Positions 46,723 to 56,921 of a stretch of DNA of 64,000 bases are shown in pieces. The notes beneath the pieces are model-generated. The model saw only the letters and a list, made by a program, of their open reading frames with translations, did not search any database and was not told the DNA's origin. This stretch comes from Pseudomonas beijingensis. GTDB taxonomy: Bacteria; Pseudomonadota; Gammaproteobacteria; Pseudomonadales; Pseudomonadaceae. Every line of letters begins with the position of its first letter. Position 1 is the first letter of the stretch. The DNA is taken from the NCBI RefSeq assembly GCF_030687295.1, contig NZ_CP117425.1, positions 2,856,001-2,920,000 on the forward strand, given 5' to 3'. A program made the position numbers and the translations under genes.

Positions 46723-47799
46723 TCAGCTGCGCTGACGCTTCGGCAGCACGTCCTTGAGCTTGGCGTGCATGCTGCGCAGGGTGTTCTCGGTCGCGCTCCA
46801 GTCGATGCAGGCATCGGTGATGGAGACACCGTACTGCAAGTCGGCGAGGTCTTTCGGGATCGCCTGGCAGCCCCAGTTCAAGTGGCTTTCGACCATCAAG
46901 CCGATAATCGACTGGTTGCCTTCCAGGATCTGGTTGGCCACGTTCTCCATCACCAGTGGTTGCAGCGCCGGGTCCTTGTTGGAGTTGGCGTGGCTGCAAT
47001 CGACCATGATGTTCGGCTTGATCTTGGCCTTGTTCAGCGCCTGCTCGCACAGGGCGACGCTGACCGAGTCGTAGTTCGGCTTGCCGTTGCCACCGCGCAG
47101 CACCACGTGACCGTAGGCGTTGCCCTTGGTGGTGACGATCGACACGCCACCTTCCTGGTTGATACCCAGGAAGCGGTGCGGGCTGGAAACCGACTGCAAG
47201 GCGTTGATCGCCACGGTGAGACCGCCGTCGGTGCCGTTCTTGAAGCCCACCGCCGACGACAGGCCGGAGGCCATTTCGCGGTGGGTCTGGGATTCGGTGG
47301 TGCGCGCGCCGATGGCCGACCAGCTGATCAAGTCCTGCAGGTACTGCGGCGAGATCGGGTCGAGGGCTTCGGTGGCGGTGGGCAGGCCCATTTCCGCCAG
47401 GTCCAGCAGCAACTGGCGACCGATGTGCAGGCCGTCCTGGATCTTGAAGGAGTCATCCAGGTACGGGTCGTTGATCAGGCCTTTCCAGCCGACGGTGGTC
47501 CGAGGTTTCTCGAAATACACGCGCATGACCAGATACAAGGTGTCGGAGACTTCCGCGGCCAGCACTTTCAAGCGCTCGGCGTATTCGTGGGCGGCCTTGA
47601 TGTCATGGATCGAGCAGGGGCCGATGACCACGAACAGGCGATGGTCGGTGCCGTCCAGGATGTTGCGAATGACTTCCCGGCCCTTGGTCACGGTGCGCAG
47701 GGCAGCGTCGCTCAGGGGAATATCGCGCTTGAGCTGGTCAGGCGTGATGAGGGTCTCGTTGGAGGCGACGTTAAGGTCATTGATCGGTAAATCAGCCAT
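46723..47799 (-). CDS. aroF: 3-deoxy-7-phosphoheptulonate synthase, class I
   Basis: A 358-residue DAHP synthase of the AroFGH type, first step of the shikimate pathway (erythrose 4-phosphate plus PEP). Motifs: VVIGPCSIHDIKAAHEYAER, MRVYFEKPRTTVGWKGLIND, GARTTESQTHREMASGLS, KNGTDG, IMVDCSHANSNKDP and the C-terminal GVSITDACIDW. These hold the PEP- and metal-binding residues. Which amino acid inhibits it is not visible. Because the class II enzyme at 60411 is disrupted as written, this could carry the pathway. Confidence 0.95.
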   Translation of the reverse strand: MADLPINDLNVASNETLITPDQLKRDIPLSDAALRTVTKGREVIRNILDGTDHRLFVVIGPCSIHDIKAAHEYAERLKVLAAEVSDTLYLVMRVYFEKPRTTVGWKGLINDPYLDDSFKIQDGLHIGRQLLLDLAEMGLPTATEALDPISPQYLQDLISWSAIGARTTESQTHREMASGLSSAVGFKNGTDGGLTVAINALQSVSSPHRFLGINQEGGVSIVTTKGNAYGHVVLRGGNGKPNYDSVSVALCEQALNKAKIKPNIMVDCSHANSNKDPALQPLVMENVANQILEGNQSIIGLMVESHLNWGCQAIPKDLADLQYGVSITDACIDWSATENTLRSMHAKLKDVLPKRQRS

Positions 47800-48066
47800 C
47801 GTGTTACTCGTCAGGTCACGGGTGCCGGCCGCCAGCGATCCCCGCGCGGCGGTGCACAGCGGATTTTAAGCGCGTCGGGGAGCCGAACCTTATCGCGTTA
47901 CGAGGTGGCTCGACAATGGGCTGGGACGGGTTTAATGCCCTATAGGCTGGGGAAAGGGCCTTGGAGACGGCTCTGTGACAGATTCGTGAGCAGATGTAAT
48001 GAAGATTGCATGCCATGCTGCTCGCACTGATAGTGTGCAGGGGCTTTTACCAGGAGAGTTGCAACG

Positions 48067-49020
48067 ATGCAGGCAGGGGTTAAACCGCGGATCGGGATGA
48101 TCGGCACCGGGGCGATTGGCGGGTTTTATGGCGTGATGCTGGCCCGTGCCGGTTTTGACGTGCACTTTCTACTGCGCAGCGAATTTGCTGCCGTGGCCGA
48201 AGCCGGTTTGCGCATCGACAGCGCGGTCTATGGCGCGCTGGCCCTCGACCCCGTCCAGGCCTATCGCTCGGCGGCCGACATGCCGCCTTGCGACTGGCTG
48301 CTGGTCGGCGCCAAGACCACCAGCAATGCCGACCTGGCTCCGGCCATTGCCCAGGCGGCCGCTGATGGGGCAAAAGTCCTGTTGCTGCAGAACGGCCTGG
48401 ACGTCGAGGACAACCTTCGACCGTTGCTGCCCGATTCGTTGCACCTGCTGGGTGGCCTGTGCCTGATCTGCGTGCATCGCGTCGGCCCGGGCGTCGTCGC
48501 CCACCAGGCACTTGGCGCGGTCAACGTCGGTTATCACAGCGGTCCCTGCGCCGATCAGGCACAACGCATGGCGATCGTCGAAGAGGCGGCGATGCTGTTC
48601 CGCAGCGCTGGTATCGAAGCCCAGGCCATGCCTGGCCTGCAACAGGCCCGCTGGCAGAAGCTGGTGTGGAATGTGCCGTACAACGGTCTTTCGGTTCTGC
48701 TGGGCGCCAGTACCACGCCGCTGATGGCCAACGACCATAGCCGCGAATTGATCCAGGCATTGATGGCGGAGGTGGTCCGCGGTGCGCAAGCCTGCGGGCA
48801 TCACATCGCGCCGGGTTACGCCGAGTACCTGTTCACGATGACCGAGAAGATGCCCGATTACTGGCCGAGCATGTACCACGATTATTCCCACAAACGTGCG
48901 CTGGAGGTGGACGCGATCTACGGCCGGCCATTGGCGGCGGCGAAAGCGGCAGGGTGTGAGCTGCCGAAAATCGAGGCCTTGTATCAGGCGTTGGCGTTCA
49001 TGGATCGCAATAACCGCTGA
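48067..49020 (+). CDS. 2-dehydropantoate 2-reductase family protein
   Basis: A 317-residue NADP-dependent reductase: Rossmann loop IGTGAIGGFYGVMLARAG at residues ~10-27, LLVGAKTTSN, VLLLQNGLDVEDNL, and a C-terminal helical domain with WQKLVWNVPYNGLSVLLG (catalytic Lys-Asn region) and DYWPSMYHDYSHKRALEVDAI with the conserved Ser and Glu. PanE makes pantoate for coenzyme A; many pseudomonads have several paralogues, so a different ketoacid substrate is possible. It is 22 bp upstream of the nucleotidase gene. Confidence 0.85.
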   Translation: MQAGVKPRIGMIGTGAIGGFYGVMLARAGFDVHFLLRSEFAAVAEAGLRIDSAVYGALALDPVQAYRSAADMPPCDWLLVGAKTTSNADLAPAIAQAAADGAKVLLLQNGLDVEDNLRPLLPDSLHLLGGLCLICVHRVGPGVVAHQALGAVNVGYHSGPCADQAQRMAIVEEAAMLFRSAGIEAQAMPGLQQARWQKLVWNVPYNGLSVLLGASTTPLMANDHSRELIQALMAEVVRGAQACGHHIAPGYAEYLFTMTEKMPDYWPSMYHDYSHKRALEVDAIYGRPLAAAKAAGCELPKIEALYQALAFMDRNNR

Positions 49021-49042
49021 GCGGGGCGAAAGGGGGAGCGGC

Positions 49043-49948
49043 ATGGTAAACAACATCGACGACAAACTGGTGCTGGCGATTTCGTCGCGGGCGCTGTTCG
49101 ACCTGAGGGAAAGCCACAAGGTGTACCTGTCGAGTGGCGTCGAGGCCTATCGGCAATACCAGATCGAGCATGAAGACGAAGTCCTCGCGCCGGGGGACGC
49201 CTTCGCTCTCGTGCAGAAACTGCTGGACCTCAACGAACACCTGGGACGTGCCCGGGTCGAGGTGATCCTGGTGTCGCGCAACAGTGCCGACACCGGCCTT
49301 CGGGTGTTCAACTCGATTCATCATTACGGGCTGGCGATTTCGCGCGCGGCCTTCGTCGGTGGTCGCAGTCCTTACCCGTACCTCAAGGCATTCGGCTGCG
49401 ACCTGTTCTTGTCCACCCACGCTGAAGACGTGCGCAGCGCCCTGGACGCCGGGTTTGCCGCGGCGACCATCCTGTCGGGTGGGGCCAGTCGTGCCGCCAG
49501 CGGGGAATTGCGCATTGCGTTCGACGGTGATGCGGTGCTGTTTTCCGACGAGTCGGAGCGTGTCTATCAGGCTGGGGGGCTGGAAGCCTTCCAGGCCAGC
49601 GAGCGACAGTCTGCCCGAGAGCCGCTGCGGGGCGGGCCGTTCAAGGGCTTCCTGGCGGCGCTCAATGCGCTGCAGCGCGAGTTCCCCGAGGACGCTTGCC
49701 CCATTCGCACGGCACTGGTGACGGCCCGTTCGGCACCGGCCCATGAGCGGGTCATCCGGACCTTGCGTGAATGGGATATCCGTCTGGACGAGTCGTTGTT
49801 TCTTGGCGGCCTGACCAAGTCGGCGTTCCTGGAGGCCTTCGCCGCCGATGTGTTTTTCGATGACCAGACCGGCCACTGCGAACTGGCCCGGGAGGTGGTC
49901 GCCACCGGTCACGTGCCTCATGGCATCAGTAACGAAATAAAGCCCTGA
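49043..49948 (+). CDS. 5'-nucleotidase (cytosolic cN-I-like)
   Basis: A 301-residue protein of the bacterial 5'-nucleotidase family related to animal cN-I (HAD-like). Typical elements are LVLAISSRALFDL near the start (atypical HAD motif I with serine residues), VEVILVSRNSADTGLRVF (motif II), FDGDAVLFSDESERVYQ and the late DVFFDDQTGHCE acidic motif. GGGGGAGCGGC precedes ATG 49043. It probably dephosphorylates nucleoside monophosphates. Confidence 0.85.
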   Translation: MVNNIDDKLVLAISSRALFDLRESHKVYLSSGVEAYRQYQIEHEDEVLAPGDAFALVQKLLDLNEHLGRARVEVILVSRNSADTGLRVFNSIHHYGLAISRAAFVGGRSPYPYLKAFGCDLFLSTHAEDVRSALDAGFAAATILSGGASRAASGELRIAFDGDAVLFSDESERVYQAGGLEAFQASERQSAREPLRGGPFKGFLAALNALQREFPEDACPIRTALVTARSAPAHERVIRTLREWDIRLDESLFLGGLTKSAFLEAFAADVFFDDQTGHCELAREVVATGHVPHGISNEIKP

Positions 49949-49972
49949 CGTCCTCGAGGCCGGGACGTCAGG
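49944..49972 (+). terminator. Hairpin at the end of the nucleotidase gene
   Basis: CCTGACGTCC and GGACGTCAGG form a perfect 10-bp stem overlapping the stop codon. No T-run follows, so termination is uncertain. Confidence 0.45.
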
Positions 49973-50044
49973 CCGCACGTCGCAGTCTCCAAGGCGCTGC
50001 TAAGCTGAATCAATCTCCGCCATTCTGGCACGCGAGGAGGTCAC

Positions 50045-50545
50045 ATGATTCGTTCGATGCTGTACGCCACAGACCTGGGTCTTTATGCCCCTTATGTGAT
50101 GCAGCATGCCTTGGCGCTGGCACGGACGTTTGAAGCCGAGTTGTATGTGGTGCATGCGGTAGAACCGATGGGGCTGTTCGCCGAATCGGTGTTGCAAAGC
50201 TATCTCGACGAGCAGGCGCTGAACGAATTCCATCGCCAAGGTCTGAATACGGTGATGGCCAATATCGAGCAGCGGGTGCTCGACAGTTTCCGTGAGGAAT
50301 TGGGAGAAGGGCAACAGGACTTGAAACTGATCAAGTCGGTCAGGGTGTATCAGGGCGACCCTTCCCAGGTCATCCTGGAACAGGCTGCGAAACTCTCTGT
50401 GGATTTGCTGATCGTAGGCAGTCATTGCCAAGGAGCGAGCGGTGAAACCCCTTTGGGCAGGACCGCCGCGCGGGTATTGCAGTTATCCCGGGTGCCGGTC
50501 TACCTGGTTCCCCTGGTGCAGCGCCGACGCCAGGGTGAGGCTTGA
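50045..50545 (+). CDS. Universal stress protein (UspA family)
   Basis: A 166-residue single Usp domain: MIRSMLYATDLGLYAPYVMQHA at the start, and the ATP-binding glycine motif GSHCQGASGETPLGRTAARVL (here quoted in part) followed by the strand VPVYLVPLV. Usp proteins of this kind bind nucleotides and help survival under stress. GAGGAGG at 50034-50040 is a strong ribosome site before ATG 50045. Confidence 0.9.
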   Translation: MIRSMLYATDLGLYAPYVMQHALALARTFEAELYVVHAVEPMGLFAESVLQSYLDEQALNEFHRQGLNTVMANIEQRVLDSFREELGEGQQDLKLIKSVRVYQGDPSQVILEQAAKLSVDLLIVGSHCQGASGETPLGRTAARVLQLSRVPVYLVPLVQRRRQGEA

Positions 50546-50646
50546 GGCTAAATGATGGCGTTTTATAAAAAGTTCTAGATTTATTGTCGAAACCTTCCAT
50601 ATAGTTATATACCGTCGCTGATGCCCGTGGCGTCCAACTGCTTTGA

Positions 50647-51630
<984 letters not shown>

Positions 51631-51643
51631 AAGCGTTACCTGC

Positions 51644-52126
51644 CTAAATCGCCTCGGTGACAGCGAACTGTTGCCGGGCGCCCGCGACCACGATCTCGAC
51701 TTCATCCCCTTCGAACTTGCCGAGCAGGCCTCGGCCCAGCGGTGAGCGAGGGGTGATGACGGTGATCGGCTGACCCACCAGCGAAACCTTCAAGCCGGCC
51801 GCATCCGGCCCGAGGAAGAGCCATTGCTGGCGGCCGTCCTCATCTTCCAGCCCAATCAATGTGCCGACCTGAATACCGCGCTGCTCGTCGTAAGGCCTCA
51901 ACGCCAGGTTTTGGCAAAGGGTGAGGGCCTGGCGGATTTCTTCCACGCGCCTGGCTTGTCCGGCGGCGAGGTAGGACGCCTCGAGACCCAGGGTGTCGTA
52001 CTTGTTTTCGGCGATGTTTTCTTCGTGGGTCGCGGTTTCGTAGGCGGTCTGCGCGGCGCGTTCGGCGATGTCGAGATCAATCTTGAGCTTGTCGAGAATC
52101 AACTGGTGGACGGTCTGTTTGTTCAT
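51644..52126 (-). CDS. GreA/GreB family elongation factor-like protein
   Basis: A 160-residue protein: N-terminal helices (QLILDKLKIDLDIAERAAQTAYETATHEENIAENKYD, quoted in part here as the coiled-coil start) and a C-terminal FKBP-like Gre domain with TPRSPLGRGLLGKFEGDEVEI. The acidic tip residues of true Gre factors are replaced by an HEENIAENKYDTLG segment, so activity on RNA polymerase could differ. ATG 52126 lies one base from the preceding gene's stop, indicating an operon with the upstream membrane protein. Confidence 0.8.
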   Translation of the reverse strand: MNKQTVHQLILDKLKIDLDIAERAAQTAYETATHEENIAENKYDTLGLEASYLAAGQARRVEEIRQALTLCQNLALRPYDEQRGIQVGTLIGLEDEDGRQQWLFLGPDAAGLKVSLVGQPITVITPRSPLGRGLLGKFEGDEVEIVVAGARQQFAVTEAI

Positions 52127-52127
52127 A

Positions 52128-52520
52128 TCATTCGCAGAATTGCAGCACGTTGGCGCGGCTTTTTTCACTGGGCGCATTCTGGTCCTGTTGCAACCAGAAC
52201 TGGCACTTGGGGTTGGACAGGTTGCGCGGATTGCTGCGGGCCTGATCAAGCGCCTGGCGCTGTTCGTTCCGTTGCAGGTTCTGCTGATACTGCTCGAACA
52301 TCGGCGCGGGCGGCTCCGGCTCCGGGGCCGGTTGCACCGCCGGTGGTTGCGCCAGTTGATGGACGGCGGCGGCCACCGGTGCCAGTTGTTCGTTGAACAG
52401 GAATCTGGACAGCAGCCAGCCCGTCAACACGATGGCCAGGAACCCCAGCCACAGGCCCAGGGCAATGCTGAAGGTCAATTGCAAAGCCGTAAGGCGCGAG
52501 GGTGTCGAGTGATCGGGCAT
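52128..52520 (-). CDS. Hypothetical single-pass membrane protein
   Basis: A 130-residue protein with one membrane helix (FSIALGLWLGFLAIVLTGWLL, residues ~16-36), a Pro-rich stretch (QPPAVQPAPEPEPPAPMF) and a C-terminal domain with two cysteines (NPKCQFWLQQDQNAPSEK and VLQFCE). The topology suggests a periplasmic C-terminal domain. It is co-transcribed with the Gre-like gene and divergent from earP. No functional family recognised. Confidence 0.72.
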   Translation of the reverse strand: MPDHSTPSRLTALQLTFSIALGLWLGFLAIVLTGWLLSRFLFNEQLAPVAAAVHQLAQPPAVQPAPEPEPPAPMFEQYQQNLQRNEQRQALDQARSNPRNLSNPKCQFWLQQDQNAPSEKSRANVLQFCE

Positions 52521-52641
52521 GGCTGCTTCCTGGCAGGGTCATGGGCAGGCGCTGATTGTCGCATGAAGATTAATCGCCGTCGGCTCTTCTGCGCGATCGG
52601 TTTATTCGGGACAATCAGGCCTTTGTCATGGGGAGTCGGGA

Positions 52642-53778
52642 ATGGCTGTGCGCTGGGATATTTTTTGCACCGTCGTCGATAACTATGGCGACATCGGTGT
52701 CACTTGGCGCCTGGCTCGGCAATTGGTGGCCGAGCACCCATGTGCGGTGCGGCTGTGGGTCGACGACCTGCGTGCTTTCGAACGGCTGTGTCCGCAAATC
52801 GATATCACCCTGTCCGAGCAATGGCAGCAGGGTGTGCAAGTGTGCCACTGGCCTGCGGACTGGCCGTCCACCGAGGCCGCCGAGGTGGTGATCGCCGCGT
52901 TTGCCTGCCAGTTGCCGAGTGCCTACATGGAGGCGATGGCCGAGCGCCAGACAACGCCCTTGTGGATGAACCTCGATTATTTGAGCGCCGAAGACTGGGT
53001 GATCGGCTGTCACGGCTTACCGTCGGTCAAATACAAGCACGTGCAGAAATATTTCTTTTTCCCGGGCTTTCGGGAGGGAACCGGTGGCTTGCTGCGTGAG
53101 GCCGGTCTGCTGGAACGTCGTCGGCAATTTCAGCAGGATGCCGAGGCACAACGCCGTTTCCTGCAAGGCTTGGGCGTCGAGCGGGCACCGGAGACCTGCC
53201 TGATCTCGTTGTTTGCCTACGAGAACGAAGGTTTGGCGAGCTGGTTTGACGCGATGGCAACCGATGCCCAGGCGTTTCATGTGCTGGTCCCCGAAGGGCG
53301 GGTGCTGGGCGATGTCGAGCGGTGGCTCGGGGTCGAAGACCTGAAGGCCGGTGCGCTGCATCGACGCGGCGCGCTGACGGTGCAGGTGCTGCCGTTCGTC
53401 CGCCAGGATCAGTACGACCACCAATTGCTGTGGTGCTGTGATTTCAATGCCGTGCGTGGCGAAGACTCTTTTGTGCGCGCCCAATGGGCCGGTCGGCCGA
53501 TGCTCTGGCATATCTACCAGCAGGAAGAAGATGTCCACCTGGAAAAGCTCGAGGCATTTCTCAGGCTCTACACCCAGGGGCTTTCGGAAACGGCGGAAAA
53601 AGCGATCAGCGGTCTTTGGCGGGCCTGGAATGCCGGCCAGGACATGGCCGAACATTGGAAAGCGACTCGCCAAGAGCAGCAGGAACTGGCCGAACATGCC
53701 CAGGCGTGGTGTCTGGAACAGGCCTCGCGACCCGATCTTGCCGCAGCGCTGGTGAAGTTTTATGGAAATTGGATATGA
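52642..53778 (+). CDS. earP: EF-P arginine rhamnosyltransferase EarP
   Basis: A 378-residue GT-B enzyme of the DUF2331/EarP family. N-terminal WDIFCTVVDNYGDIGVTWRLARQL carries the catalytic-site Asp residues; the second half shows FVRQDQYDHQLLWCCDFNAVRGEDSFVRAQ and PMLWHIYQQEEDVHLEKLEAF, the TDP-rhamnose site (excerpts). It adds rhamnose from TDP-L-rhamnose to Arg32 of EF-P. The efp gene is 48 bp downstream on the same strand, and its product has arginine at 32, so enzyme and target are paired. Confidence 0.94.
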   Translation: MAVRWDIFCTVVDNYGDIGVTWRLARQLVAEHPCAVRLWVDDLRAFERLCPQIDITLSEQWQQGVQVCHWPADWPSTEAAEVVIAAFACQLPSAYMEAMAERQTTPLWMNLDYLSAEDWVIGCHGLPSVKYKHVQKYFFFPGFREGTGGLLREAGLLERRRQFQQDAEAQRRFLQGLGVERAPETCLISLFAYENEGLASWFDAMATDAQAFHVLVPEGRVLGDVERWLGVEDLKAGALHRRGALTVQVLPFVRQDQYDHQLLWCCDFNAVRGEDSFVRAQWAGRPMLWHIYQQEEDVHLEKLEAFLRLYTQGLSETAEKAISGLWRAWNAGQDMAEHWKATRQEQQELAEHAQAWCLEQASRPDLAAALVKFYGNWI

Positions 53779-53826
53779 TACGCGGCCTAGATTTTTGTAA
53801 ATCCCATCCAAATTCGGATATTCGCA

Positions 53827-54396
53827 ATGAAAACTGGTAAAGAACTGAAACCCGGGACCGTGATCCGTCTCGAAAACGATCCTTGGCTGGTTCAGAAAGC
53901 TGAGTTCACCAAGTCGGGTCGTAACAGCGCGATCATGAAGACCAAGCTGAAGAACCTGCTGACCGGTTACAAGACCGAGATCGTCTACAGCGCCGACGAC
54001 AAACTGGACGACGTGATCCTCGACCGCAAAGAAGCGACCCTGTCCTTCATCAGCGGCGACACCTACACGTTCATGGACACCACTGACTACACCATGTACG
54101 AGCTGAACGCCGAAGACATCGAAAGCGTTCTGCCATTCATCGAAGAAGGCATGACCGACGTCTGCGAAGCCGTATTCTTCGAAGAGCGCCTGGTTTCCGT
54201 AGAACTGCCGACCACCATCGTGCGTCAGGTTGACTACACCGAAGGTTCCGCTCGCGGTGACACTTCCGGCAAGGTCATGAAACCTGCCAAACTGAAGAAC
54301 GGTACCGAGCTGTCGGTTGCCGACTTCATCGAAATCGGCGACATGATCGAGATCGATACCCGCGAAGGCGGTTCCTACAAAGGCCGCGCTAAATAA
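53827..54396 (+). CDS. efp: Elongation factor P (Arg32 type)
   Basis: A 189-residue EF-P with three beta-barrel domains. The loop reads [18 protein letters not shown]; counting from Met1 the exposed residue is Arg32, the site modified by EarP, in place of the lysine modified by EpmA. It relieves ribosome stalling at polyproline. It has a good terminator downstream (54418-54447) and a 48-bp gap after earP. Confidence 0.97.
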   Translation: MKTGKELKPGTVIRLENDPWLVQKAEFTKSGRNSAIMKTKLKNLLTGYKTEIVYSADDKLDDVILDRKEATLSFISGDTYTFMDTTDYTMYELNAEDIESVLPFIEEGMTDVCEAVFFEERLVSVELPTTIVRQVDYTEGSARGDTSGKVMKPAKLKNGTELSVADFIEIGDMIEIDTREGGSYKGRAK

Positions 54397-54417
54397 GCAA
54401 AGTCTTGTGTAGAAAAA

Positions 54418-54447
54418 AAGCCCGACCATTGAGTCGGGCTTTTTTAT
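54418..54447 (+). terminator. Terminator of efp
   Basis: AAGCCCGAC (54418-54426) pairs with GTCGGGCTT (54433-54441), followed by TTTTT. Confidence 0.92.
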
Positions 54448-54489
54448 TTGCGCTGCCTTCTGTTAGACCGGGGGGCAGCGGGAGCTTGT

Positions 54490-54574
54490 GTGGGAGCAAA
54501 GCTTGCTCGCGATACAGACACCTCGATTCCAGAGGCACCGCGCCGCTTTCATCGCGGGCAAGCCTTGCTCCCAC
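54490..54574. repeat. REPIN
   Basis: Inverted REP halves of the GCAAAGCTTGCTCGC and GCGGGCAAGCCTTGC type between efp and the hydrolase gene. Confidence 0.9.
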
Positions 54575-54604
54575 AGCCCTCGCCACAAAGGCTCCGGAGC
54601 CCAG

Positions 54605-55618
54605 TTATTTCAAGTGCTGCTTGAGCTCTTCGGACGCCTGCAACATCGCCGAGCGCACCGCTGGCACCTGGCTGACCACGTTGAGCAAGCCATAGTCGTG
54701 GATCATGCCGTTGTAGCGCACCGCCGTGACGGGCACACCGGCCGCGTCCAGCTTGCGGGCATAGGCTTCGCCTTCATCGCGCAAGACATCGGCCTCGGCG
54801 GTCTGCACCAGCGCTGGCGGCAGGCCCTTGAGTTGTGCGGTACTGGCCCGCAGTGGCGAGGCATAGATCTCGCCGCGTTGCCCTGCATCGGTGGTGTAGT
54901 TGTCCCAGAACCACTTCATCATGTTTTTACTGAGGAAGTGCCCTTCGGCGAACTGGTTGTAGGACGCCGTCTCGAAGCTGGCATCGGTCACCGGCCACAG
55001 CAATGCCTGGAAACGGATCGCCGGTGTGCCTTTGTCCTTCGCCATCAAGGCCACGACCGCCGCCATGTTGCCGCCGACGCTGTTGCCCACCACGGCCAGG
55101 CGCTTGCCGTCGACGTTGATCTGCTTGCCGTGTTCGGCCACCCATTTCGTGGCGGCGTAGGCCTGGTTGATCGCCACCGGGTAATGCGCCTCGGGTGAAG
55201 GCGTGTAGTTGACGAACACCGCGACAGCACCCGAACCCGCCACCAGATCCCGAACCAGCCGTTCGTGAGTCGGGAAGTCGCCCAGTACCCAGCCACCGCC
55301 GTGGAAGAACATGAACACCGGCAACTCACCCTTGACCCCGGCGGGGCGAACGATGGTCAGGCTGATCGGCTGGCCATCGACCTGGATGGTTTTCTCGCTG
55401 ACGTCGGCCTTGGGCAAGGTCAGTTTGACCCCCGCCTGGGCGCCCACCAATACGGCGCGGGCGTCCTTGGGCGACAGCTGCTCCAGTGGCTTGCCGGTGC
55501 CGGCGTTCAGCGCGTCGAGAAACGCCTGGGTGTTGTGTTCGACGATGCCGTCGGCGAAGGCACTGCTGACGCTGAGGGCGAGAAGGGTGCCGGTCAAGGC
55601 TTTGCTGAGCGTGTTCAT
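54605..55618 (-). CDS. Exported alpha/beta hydrolase (HSL/esterase family)
   Basis: A 337-residue protein with an N-terminal signal ([18 protein letters not shown]). [11 protein letters not shown] is the oxyanion-hole motif of the hormone-sensitive lipase group, [13 protein letters not shown] carries the nucleophile Ser, [14 protein letters not shown] the catalytic Asp and [10 protein letters not shown] the His. It probably hydrolyses small esters in the periplasm. It is 36 bp downstream of ohr on the same strand, so it is likely in the OhrR regulon. Confidence 0.87.
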   Translation of the reverse strand: MNTLSKALTGTLLALSVSSAFADGIVEHNTQAFLDALNAGTGKPLEQLSPKDARAVLVGAQAGVKLTLPKADVSEKTIQVDGQPISLTIVRPAGVKGELPVFMFFHGGGWVLGDFPTHERLVRDLVAGSGAVAVFVNYTPSPEAHYPVAINQAYAATKWVAEHGKQINVDGKRLAVVGNSVGGNMAAVVALMAKDKGTPAIRFQALLWPVTDASFETASYNQFAEGHFLSKNMMKWFWDNYTTDAGQRGEIYASPLRASTAQLKGLPPALVQTAEADVLRDEGEAYARKLDAAGVPVTAVRYNGMIHDYGLLNVVSQVPAVRSAMLQASEELKQHLK

Positions 55619-55654
55619 GTGTAACTCCTTAAGTTCGGGTCCAGGGTTCGGTGG

Positions 55655-56074
55655 TCAGACGGTTACGTGCAGGCGCACATCGACGTTGCCGCGGGTGGCG
55701 TTGGAATACGGGCAGACTCGGTGAGCGGCGTCCACCAGGCTTTGCGCGTCGCCCTGGTCCAGGCCCGGCAGGCTGATGTGCAGGTCGATGTCCAGGCCGA
55801 AACCGCCAGGGATCTGGCCGATGCCGACATGGGCGGTAATCGAGGCGTCGTCCGGGATCTTGCGTTTGCTCTGGCCGGCCACGAATTTCAGGGCACCGAT
55901 GAAGCAAGCCGAGTAGCCGGCGGCGAACAGTTGCTCAGGGTTGGTCGCCGCACCGCCTGCACCGCCGAGTTCCTTGGGCGTGGCGAGTTTGACGTCGAGG
56001 ATATTGTCACTGGAGATCGCACGACCATCACGGCCGCCGGTGGAGGTTGCGATTGCGGTGTAGAGCGTTTGCAT
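55655..56074 (-). CDS. ohr: Organic hydroperoxide resistance protein Ohr
   Basis: A 139-residue Ohr/OsmC-family peroxidase. TNPEQLFAAGYSACF carries the peroxidatic Cys57 and VDAAHRVCPYSNATRG the resolving Cys121, the pattern of Ohr; the catalytic Arg is in GRDGR. It detoxifies organic and fatty acid hydroperoxides. ohrR lies upstream on the same strand, 385 bp away, with repeats and an operator-like palindrome between. Confidence 0.95.
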   Translation of the reverse strand: MQTLYTAIATSTGGRDGRAISSDNILDVKLATPKELGGAGGAATNPEQLFAAGYSACFIGALKFVAGQSKRKIPDDASITAHVGIGQIPGGFGLDIDLHISLPGLDQGDAQSLVDAAHRVCPYSNATRGNVDVRLHVTV

Positions 56075-56152
56075 GATGAGAGCCTCGTTTCGGGTTGGTG
56101 TTATTACGCTAAATGTTTGCGCGCTAAGTAGGTGTGAGGCAAATGTATAGCG

Positions 56153-56163
56153 CTAATATTTAG
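56153..56163. promoter_or_regulatory. Candidate OhrR operator upstream of ohr
   Basis: The palindrome CTAATATTTAG, embedded in AGCGCTAATATTTAGTGTGC, is about 80 bp upstream of the ohr start; a related half-site (CGCTAAAT) lies at 56108. The AT-rich dyad fits MarR-family binding sites but OhrR sites differ between genera. Confidence 0.45.
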
Positions 56164-56288
56164 TGTGCAAGTTAAATTTTCGAGGCGAGTTGAATTTTAG
56201 ACGCTGAAAGGGCGTGTAACCCTTGAGCTAGAGCTGCTTTGTGGTGTTGAAATTTTTTTTGAGGAGGGATCTGGTAGACAGGGCTGCC

Positions 56289-56450
56289 GCTATCGCGAGC
56301 AAGCTCGCTCCCCCAAAGGTCTGCTGGATGACGCAGATTTTTGCGGACACCAGAAATCCAATGTGGGAGCGAGCTTGCTCGCGATAGCGGAGGATCAGTT
56401 GGCGGGGATATCGGATGTGCTGACGCCTTCGCGAGCAAGCCCGCTCCCAC
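56289..56450. repeat. Three REP copies (REPIN plus extra half)
   Basis: An inverted half (56289-56314), a forward half (56363-56390) and another inverted half of the GCAAGCCCGC type (56430-56450). It fills most of the gap between ohr and ohrR, so readthrough would pass a long hairpin. Confidence 0.88.
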
Positions 56451-56459
56451 AGGGGAAAG

Positions 56460-56921
56460 TCAGAGGCTGTCTTGCAAATGCCCGCGCAGTGCCTGCAGGT
56501 CCAGTTGCAGCTTCTTCAACTGCTCCAGGGTCTGGCCGCTGGCGGCGAGGATGCATTGGGGGATGTCGAGGGCCTTTTGCTGCAGGGCACGGCCCTGTTC
56601 GGTGAGTTCGACAATCACCACGCGTTCGTCCTCACGGCTACGGGTGCGGCTCAACAGGCCTTCGGCTTCCAGGCGCTTGAGCAGTGGGGTCAGCGAGCCG
56701 GGGTCGGTCAGCAGGCGCGTGCTGATTTCACCGACGGTCAATCCGTCCTTTTCCCACAACACCATCATCGCCAGGTATTGCGGATAAGTCAGGCCGAGGG
56801 CCTGTAGCAGCGGCTTATAGACCTTGGTCATCAGCAGCGACGTGGAGTGCAGGGCGAAACAGACCTGGTTGTCGAGCAACAGGGCTTCGCAGGCTTCGGG
56901 GGTGTCGCGCGGGGTGCTCAT
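56460..56921 (-). CDS. ohrR: MarR-family organic peroxide sensor OhrR
   Basis: A 153-residue MarR regulator. DNQVCFALHSTSLLMTKVYKPLL carries the peroxide-sensing cysteine (Cys21) in the OhrR context, and LTYPQYLAMMVLWEKDGLTVGEIS plus TPLLKRLEAEGLLSRTRSREDER form the winged helix (excerpts). Oxidation releases it from DNA, inducing ohr. ATG 56921 fits the family; an earlier ATG would add five residues. Confidence 0.92.
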   Translation of the reverse strand: MSTPRDTPEACEALLLDNQVCFALHSTSLLMTKVYKPLLQALGLTYPQYLAMMVLWEKDGLTVGEISTRLLTDPGSLTPLLKRLEAEGLLSRTRSREDERVVIVELTEQGRALQQKALDIPQCILAASGQTLEQLKKLQLDLQALRGHLQDSL

